DNA of 35,208 nt from Phoronis australis. Lineage: Eukaryota; Phoronida; Phoronidae. The stretch covers positions 197,210-232,417 of the forward strand of contig NMRA01000393.1 of the NCBI GenBank assembly GCA_002633005.1, written 5' to 3'. A model generated the notes under the pieces. That model was not told where the DNA came from, searched no databases, and saw only the letters and a list, made by a program, of their open reading frames with translations. A program made the position numbers and the translations under genes. Shown here one piece after another: positions 29,501-35,208 of this stretch (position 1 is its first letter; each line of letters begins with the position of its first letter).

Positions 29501-31854
29501 TTTAACTTTGTGAATATTGTTTTCACCTACCTTTTTAGCCCTTCCGAATAATTTTGTTTCTTCACTGGCTAGTTTCAACCGAAACAAAATCCTTCCCATT
29601 CGAGTCGGAAATATCTACGACGTAGGCTGACTGACAATTGACAGTAGTGGGGAGGGGGTGAACCCCTGGGGCCTAGGGAACATTGAGCCGCGAATTATCA
29701 GAACTAAGACTTCGCGTCGCAATTTTGGGGTACTTTAGTTTTTTAAAACAGCAGGAGGCCCAAGTTCAGTGTCAAATAAACACCCAGTCAGCTTAACCTA
29801 CAGTCAAGCCACTATACTCTTAAACTTAACTTTTTACTCTCGCTGTTCTCTTTTGATGTGCGACTTTGGTGTGGTGCGCGCACGCGAGTTCCCACGCTCT
29901 GGAGTGCAAGTTACCTTGACTGTAAGTGACAAGTGACTCATACGCGCGTGCTCAACCCCGGAAAGAAGGTCATGAGAATTTGTTTGCCACTGTCTTTTGC
30001 CATAAAAACGAGACGCACATTGAAACAGGCCATTATATTCCTTAACGCCATTTCCAAGTCGCAATCGTTTGCGGGGATGAAAGTTTAACAATGGGTAGAA
30101 ACATCGCTGTTTTGTGACGTTTTATCACATATGTATGTCGCGGTCTAGGTTGCATGTTATGACTAAATATGGTTGGGCGCTTCCATTTTGGTGTCAGGAA
30201 CGAGTCATTAATAACATGCCTTTAACGAAGACACGGAACAATGGCCCGTATCAGCTAGTACTCAAAACAATGCCTCCTAAATTATGTCGGTGGTGTTTCC
30301 AAAATCGTTGGTAATGTACCAACCGAGTGTGGTCTTGTTTTTTTTATTTCATTGCTCAGGGTGGTGATGTTTCGTGTACTGTCACGTAGCATCCAGAAAG
30401 GTAGGGCACGGAATTGAAGTTCTTGTCAAGTACTGCTTTCATGGTTCTTCCACGGCAATGAAATATATTCGACAAGTGTAGTCTCATTGATGAGTACACG
30501 CTGACACGAGTTCTGCTCGTGATCCACAGGAAATAATTGTGTCTCCTTCAGTAAAGAGCATGAGAATACGGGTATTTTACCGCCATAGTAAGGCAAGTTC
30601 CCAGTTCCGCTAAAACTGATTGTCAGTGAAAGGCAAGCGAGTTGCTCACGTTTTGGAATTTTAGTTTTGGGAGATGAACGTTCACAAAAGCACACACACT
30701 TTTAAGGTCTCGATCATAAAAATGGGGGTGGGCGGTAGGCCGAGCATGGGCGCTTAAAATTGAAAAATTGAAAATTTCGGGGGTCGGCCGTAAGCCGAGC
30801 ATGGGCGGTAACCCGGACGAGTACAGTAAATCATAAGTTGTTTTTGATAGATGTGGGTTAATTACAAATTTTAGTGAGATAACTTTCGTCATATGTTTGT
30901 GAAACTGAAATTACTACTTGATGTCAAAATACCTCTCCGTCTGCCCTTCCTGAGTGGGTGAGGCTGCCAGGGGATGAGAACATCTTGACCTTCAAACTAT
31001 GGACAAAACAAATATATTAGCAAGAGGTAGTGCTACTGGAACACATGATATCAACAAGTCCTTCACAAGTCAATCTAGTGACTACAAAATGTTAACGACT
31101 CTATACAAGACCCACAAACAGTCACTATGGGTCAAGACATGATCAGGAAGTAACAGCATGTGCACTCCACCTTTTGCACAAATCAAATTACACACAAAAT
31201 TACTTGGTTAGATTGGAATCGATAGGAATGCCATTTATATGGTAATAACATGAATTAATTTTTTCTGTACAAATATTCATGATGGAAAATAACAATTTTC
31301 CTAAAAATCACAAGTCCCAATGTTAGCATTTTAAAATAATTTGAATTTAGAGAACAATGCATATTCAGATCATAGTATCTGAAAGTTCCATTTGAACGTG
31401 ATCAGCTTTTAGTGAAACACAAGGCTCTGAAGTTCTGTCATTTCCTAATATAATGTATATCCTTAAATAGCCAGTGCCAAGCCCTTCTCATTTCAACTAA
31501 TAATGACCTTTGACCCCTGCTCCACACTAAGCTCTATACAATTAACATGCACGTCCACCTTTCTACGCTTCTGCTCAAGTGCCCAGACATAGATCATGAG
31601 TCGTCCACCAGATGTCAGTATTCTTGCTAGTTCCTGGATGGCTCTGACGCGTCGATCTAGTGTTGAGAAATGATGAATGACTCCAATAGAGATGACAGCA
31701 TCAAACACATTGTCTCTATAGGGAAGTGAGAGGTTATCACACATCATAGCCTGCTGTTGACTGTGACGAGCTATGCTGACTAGAGGAGTACACATGTCAC
31801 AACCAACAGTGTAGATGTCAGGATTAATGTTCAGGTATTTCCCATTGCCACATC
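24653..31854 (-). CDS. TRMT9B: TRMT9B-like tRNA methyltransferase (3' exons; 5' part missing)
   Basis: The exons on minus, in order, are 31854-31559, 30996-30933 and 26556-24653; they join in phase to about 754 codons plus TGA. Visible blocks: SAM-binding GCGNGKYL (start), VGCDMC, CDNLSLPYRD, ISIGVIHHFST, LMIYVWALEQ, then FEGQDVLIPW, a disordered insert of more than 550 residues rich in Ser, His, Lys and Asp, and the C-terminal block YYHVFREGEL...NWSVIVQKW. These match the Trm9/ALKBH8 family. CDNLxLP, GVIHHFST and FEGQDVLxPW fit TRMT9B (KIAA1456) better than ALKBH8. The family methylates wobble-uridine side chains in tRNA with SAM, usually with the TRM112 partner; the activity of TRMT9B proteins themselves is less settled. 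The insert is much longer than in vertebrate TRMT9B (about 450 residues in all). Exons for the N-terminal helix and the start of motif I were not found. Confidence 0.92.
26557..26985 (-). repeat. Minisatellite of about 58 bp, 8 junctions, duplicating the TRMT9B last-exon acceptor
   Basis: Read on minus, each unit is TGTTTCTTCAG, then about 25 bases resembling the exon start (AT..GT.A.AAGTCTGTCTAAAGG), then TCCCTATAACTAT. Junction equivalents lie at 26557 (true), 26613, 26671, 26727, 26787, 26845, 26903 and 26961. The copies at 26727 and 26787 have lost the AG; the others keep it. A decoy acceptor would read Asp-Val-Thr-Ser-Leu-Ser-Lys-Gly-Pro-Tyr-Ser-Leu-stop, visibly related to the true exon start Asp-Arg-Val-Arg-Ser-Leu-Ser-Lys. 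Confidence 0.92.
27250..27483. repeat. 43-bp minisatellite, about 5 copies
   Basis: The unit contains AGCCTGGTGGCCACAGTTGT and CATATTACCTAGTTAGAAGT, with period 43 (e.g. 27301 and 27344). On minus the edge copies read AACGAG|GTATGT and AACGAG|GTAATA, which are donor-like. No coding exon could be fitted next to them. Confidence 0.9.
27589..27797. repeat. 17/18-bp minisatellite, about 11 copies
   Basis: The unit is CCTTGGCCATGTAAAGCA, or one base shorter ending AAAGA. The open frames through it on minus (repeating Met-Ala-Lys-Val / His-Gly-Gln-Gly) are artefacts. Confidence 0.95.
27798..28122. other. TRMT9B intron, AT-rich stretch
   Basis: No feature seen. Confidence 0.5.
28123..28252. repeat. 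19-bp degenerate tandem repeat, about 7 copies
   Basis: The unit is close to GACCACATCATTCTATCT with frequent changes. Confidence 0.8.
28391..28622. repeat. 46-bp minisatellite, 5 copies
   Basis: The unit begins TTGAGCCATGCATAGCAGTA and contains CCAGTGCAGGGTATGTAATG. Starts are 28391, 28437, 28483, 28529 and 28575. Each unit carries a plus-strand GTATGT after CAGG, but no plus-strand gene is known here. Confidence 0.93.
28922..30828 (-). mobile_element. Terminal-inverted-repeat transposon, copy B (inverted relative to copy A)
   Basis: The left end TACCGTAAACCTTCAGGT with subterminal AACCGCCCATCCCC matches the right end of copy A (13646-15939) read in reverse. The match runs on through the interior, e.g. 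TTATTTTCTTCCC near 29291 and AAACATATATTCG near 29401. The right end reads TACTGTACTCGTCCGGGTT on minus. It is about 1.9 kb, more diverged than copy A, and has no transposase-length frame. It lies in the 4.4-kb TRMT9B intron. Confidence 0.83.
30933..30996 (-). CDS. TRMT9B: TRMT9B 64-bp exon (QDVLIPW)
   Basis: On minus: acceptor TTTGTCCATAG, then Phe-Glu-Gly-Gln-Asp-Val-Leu-Ile-Pro-Trp-Gln-Pro-His-Pro-Leu-Arg-Lys-Gly-Arg-Arg and a donor after AGAG|GTATTT. It starts in phase 0 and ends in phase 1, exactly fitting both neighbours. QDVLxPW is the conserved Trm9-family motif following the methyltransferase fold. The exon is too short for open-frame tracks. Confidence 0.93.
31559..31854 (-). CDS. 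TRMT9B: TRMT9B methyltransferase-core exon
   Basis: 98 codons plus a split Gly at the 5' end. It holds motif I CGNGKYL, the acidic post-motif GCD, CDNLSLPYRDNVFDAVISIG, VIHHFSTLDRRVRAIQELAR, then GGRLMIYVWALEQKRRK. The acceptor on minus is TTCTTTTAG; the donor AAAG|GTGGAC is weak but required by the phase-0 joint to the 64-bp exon. Read-through would add about 20 unrelated residues and a stop. Confidence 0.94.
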
Positions 31855-33413
31855 CTAAAAGAATAAAAAGCAAGAGATGTTGGTAAATGAAATAAATAAC
31901 ATTCATTCACTTCTTCTCCATTGTCCTAATAGTCTTGTTGGACACAGACTACAACTTTCTCTGGATTGATGTCAGCTCTATTGGTTTCAGCACTGATGTC
32001 AATATCCACAACAGGGCAGAACTAACAACATACAGAATCTCTCAGAAACAGTTTCTAGACGGTGATGACGATACTGTCCCGTAATACATAATAGGGAGCA
32101 ATGCTTTGGGGATCAACAATCACCTGATGAATTAGCTTTCTATCAGAAACATACACAGCACCATGAGACATCAATTAAATTCAGGGCATACAAAACTGTT
32201 TAGTGGAGAATGTCTTTGACATTCAGAAACACATAATTCTGAGATTTGCTGAGAATCATCATAAACAGTCGCCAAAGGCATGCAGAAACTTTAATTTATT
32301 ACTTTTCAATCTCATCACACTGAGATATCCAACCAATCATATGAACCTGATGGACTTTGAGGACCAATCTCAACCAGAATTAATTGTCATTCCAGGGGAT
32401 TGAACAAATGACCAAGTATTTCTGAATGTGCACCATAGGAGGGTAGGGGACACTGTAAACCAGAAGGGGAGGCAAATAAGGCAATACCAGGGTGATTACT
32501 TAAATCTAAACGACACGTGATGCCTTCATGACCTAGAACAGTCTGTTTAATGAAAAAAACTGAACATTCTAGTCAGAAATTTGGTCTTATTTCACACTCA
32601 CTCAGTAAATGTTTAGCCATAAATTATTAGCATTTCCTAACCTAGAAATTATTTCTACCAATTATATCAATAACTAGAAGTAATGGGTATACGTCCAGAC
32701 ATAGAGTAATTTTGCTAAAGTAATATTTGATTATTTTTCACAAAGTGTTGGATGGTAGACCTAACTTCTGACTTAAGTCACTGTTTATGAAACAGACCAC
32801 ATTGTACTGACTTACTAAATATGAAAATCCACAGCTTTGTCTGAGTTCAAGTGACAACAAGTGACCTTTTGTATGCACCATACTTGCATGCTGTAGCTGT
32901 TGATTGGCTGTTGACCTGAAGTTCACAGCCTTTCACAAAATTAAAAAGTCAACATTCCTACGCCCATTAGGTGCAAACTTTGGGACACTGAGAGTTGCTT
33001 GCATGGGCTCATTGAGGTACTAACAACTTCAATTGGGGATTAGGAGATATAAAAAGTGTGAGTGTGAAGATCCCTTATATCAAGTGTAAATCAGTGCTGC
33101 TATCTTATCAATATTTCAAAATATCACTTGAAGGGTTTAGGTGAGTAAATATAGTGACAAGAACTGGATAAAGCATGCTTGATGTTACCTAGCAACCAAG
33201 ACATTAATTGTTAGAAGTGTCCCTGAGGCTTTGGAGATCAATAGCATTTACAAGTGGGAAGAGCAATGAATATGGTAGTGTGCGTCACACATCAATATGC
33301 AAAATTATCAAGACTGTAATTAATCACGAGATCTTCAAAAGGCCATCAGACAACGACCATGTAGCAAGTTAAAACCAATATTCAGTAACCTTGGTTTACA
33401 CAACAGCTTCATG
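31855..33413 (-). other. Upstream intron of TRMT9B
   Basis: No upstream exon was recognised. I looked for the family block preceding motif I (the aromatic/KAWP region) and did not find it, so it likely lies beyond 35208. Confidence 0.45.
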
Positions 33414-33617
33414 TACAGTACTTGCCAAAAGTAATCTGACAAAATACCATTTCCTAGCCATGATGGGTCGTAGGGGTGAATACTGCTTACAGGCAGCCAA
33501 CATAACAGGGAATTCTGCCTACTTTCAGCCATCTTGACTGGGAATTCTAATTACACTCTGCCATCTCCACTGGGATTTCCAGATCATTTTGTCCGATTAC
33601 TTTTGCTATGCACTGTA
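33414..33617. mobile_element. Tc1/mariner-like MITE (about 200 bp)
   Basis: The left end is TACAGTACTTGCCAAAAGTA. The right end on minus is TACAGTGCATAGCAAAAGTA, and both continue to ATCkGACAAAAT (k = T or G). The inverted repeats are about 32 bp, and a TA at each edge fits a TA target duplication. The roughly 140-bp interior has no coding potential. The CAGT start and TA target suggest Tc1/mariner; this is inference. Confidence 0.8.
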
Positions 33618-34809
33618 TGAAGATGCAGGTCAAATTTTGCCAAATGAAAAGTGCATGCAGTGGTCAAGGCTGCGACAACGACTGTGTACTGCGGCATACA
33701 AGATTTAATTTATGACATGACACATCATTTTACGACTCCCAGCAAATGGTTGATATCACCAATTCAAGACACGATATACCCAACAAGTAATATCATTTTT
33801 TCATTGTCTAATATATCTTAAGTACCAAATATTAATTCAAAATGCTCAACCTATGCATTAGAACTTAGACCTGAGAATATAATGGAAATTTGTGGGCATT
33901 ATATTATAAGAAGCCTCACAGAGTTGGAAACAGGGAATTTTTTGTTATTGCATTTGTTAGAAATTGGCGGCATTTCACCAAAAACAATCTCATTACGGTG
34001 TTTTCCCGTTGATCCCAACTTGTTCGATTCTGTAGCCCAACAACAAGTTTGGAGGATGACCCCTGAAGCCAATATCTTACATGACTGACTCCACTCTGGC
34101 CAGCTCTCTTTTGTTCGATAATTGCTCTACTTTCCAAAAAAGATGGTATTTAGCCCGACTGGTTTGTGCTGTTAAAAATAAAAGTTAAGCTGTAACATAT
34201 TTGAACATCGACCAATAGTATTTCTGAATTCTCAGTCACATGCTGATCATATTTAATTTTTGAATGGCAAGAATCACCCAACTACAACCGAAGTTACGAC
34301 AATCTATTCTTTCCGAAAGTACCAATTCGCTTTGTGTTTGACTGTGTTCACATGTGGTCTGTAATAAGCCCGGTAGATTATTGGTCTGCCTGTTGTCATA
34401 CCAGACAAAAAACTGTGCTTGGCAGTTAACAAAAAAGCTACATGTTATCACATGCTCACAACCCTCTACGTCTAGTAAAGTCACTGAACTGGAGAACACC
34501 ATAATGAATATGCAAGTTCTATAACACGTTGTAGAGTTTTTGAGTTGAAATTGTTATCAATAACGTGTGAAACTGTGAAACTGTGATAACTCAGGAACAG
34601 AAACAGTCAAGATGGTGAATGCACTTACTAGTTTCCTCCTAAATAACAAAGCTACAAAGTAAAAAATTCTAAGTATTTTTTGGTATCCTCTTAGTTCAGC
34701 CTATATGACCTCATTAAATCATTTACAAATTTCATATTTTCACTGGTTCACTTTTTACTTATACGTGACACTGTGCATTATATAATAAGCAATTCAAAAA
34801 ACAAATTAT
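33618..34809. other. No recognised feature
   Basis: AT-rich sequence with short frames only and no exon or repeat that I can support. Confidence 0.45.
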
Positions 34810-34940
34810 GTAATCTGTACAATCTGCCCACGTGGGTAGTGGCCAATAGAATGTTTTTTACAATGAGCACAATCTGTACATGTGGGTGGCCTGTAGAATG
34901 TTCTTTGCATTGAGCACCACCTGTACATGTGTGTGACAAG
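34810..34940. repeat. Tandem repeat of about 60 bp, about 2 copies
   Basis: Repeats CAATCTGTACATGTGGGTGG and GTAGAATGTTCTTTGCATTG, with divergence between copies. Confidence 0.8.
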
Positions 34941-35208
34941 CCCAACATCAAACAAGCCTATAATTTAGGTGACTTACTAACACACAACATCAAACATTAG
35001 CCAATAAGCTAGGTGCCATGCTAACACACAAAGTCAAACATTAGCCTATAAGTTAGTTGACTTACTAACACACGACATCAAACATTAGCCAATAAGCTAG
35101 GTGCCATGCTAACACACAAAGTCAAACATTAGCCTATAAGTTAGTTGACTTACTAACACACAACATCAAACATTAGCCAATAAGCTAGGTGCCATGCTAA
35201 CACACAAA
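34941..35208. repeat. 44/88-bp tandem array running off the window end
   Basis: Two 44-bp monomers alternate: one with AAGCTAGGTGCCATGCTAAC, the other with AAGTTAGTTGACTTACTAAC. They form an 88-bp dimer (GTGCCATGCT at 35013 and 35101). The second monomer reads GTTAGTAAGTCAAC on minus, which contains a donor-like GTAAGT. Confidence 0.92.

Noticed and set aside
24653-31854. ALKBH8 rather than TRMT9B
   Set aside because: The core blocks CDNLxLP, GVIHHFST and FEGQDVLxPW and the long disordered insert fit TRMT9B better. ALKBH8 cannot be fully excluded because the N-terminus is outside the window.
34021-34040. GTTCGATTC as a tRNA/SINE B box
   Set aside because: No A box or cloverleaf partner sequence nearby.

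Overview
This is animal nuclear DNA: two spliced, intron-rich genes with GT-AG junctions, long AT-rich introns, many minisatellites and several non-coding DNA transposons. The kinesin-2 and tRNA-methyltransferase proteins look metazoan, closest by eye to deuterostome or other invertebrate versions. My best guess is a cephalochordate (amphioxus). From memory, minisatellites lying across exon/intron junctions were reported at the amphioxus Adh locus, and this window is full of such arrays. The species call is an inference.

Layout. Positions 1-3600 hold no recognised gene. They carry a cluster of foldback elements: an inverted repeat (361-1032), a foldback element with 9-bp target duplications (1309-3088) that contains a second such element (1336-2238), and a palindromic element (3170-3589). 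Positions 5453-23117 on the plus strand hold the KIF3A gene (kinesin-2 motor subunit). Fifteen coding exons join in phase to 706 codons plus a stop; only the first few N-terminal codons are missing. Its introns hold a heat-shock-element/TATA cluster (about 7095-7370), a 2.3-kb terminal-inverted-repeat transposon (13646-15939), a 1.0-kb element (18957-19987), a small element (22238-22546) and many tandem arrays. Positions 24653-31854 on the minus strand hold three 3' exons of a TRMT9B-type (KIAA1456/Trm9 family) tRNA methyltransferase. The upstream part lies outside the window or was not found. Its large intron holds a second, inverted copy of the 2.3-kb transposon family (28922-30828). The two genes converge tail to tail, with 1.5 kb between their stop codons. 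Positions 31855-35208 hold a small Tc1/mariner-like MITE and tandem arrays.

The main finding is that at least six splice junctions in these two genes are tandemly duplicated. Arrays of 2 to 14 units each contain the splice site plus a few to about 50 bases of the adjoining exon: 3' splice sites at 5923, 11808 and 26557, and 5' splice sites at 17377, 18001 and 20368. In the three acceptor arrays, use of a decoy copy adds a stop codon or shifts the frame, so correct expression requires choosing one copy among near-identical sites.

The two genes have no obvious shared pathway. KIF3A acts in heterotrimeric kinesin-2 and ciliary transport; TRMT9B is a predicted SAM-dependent tRNA wobble-uridine modification enzyme.
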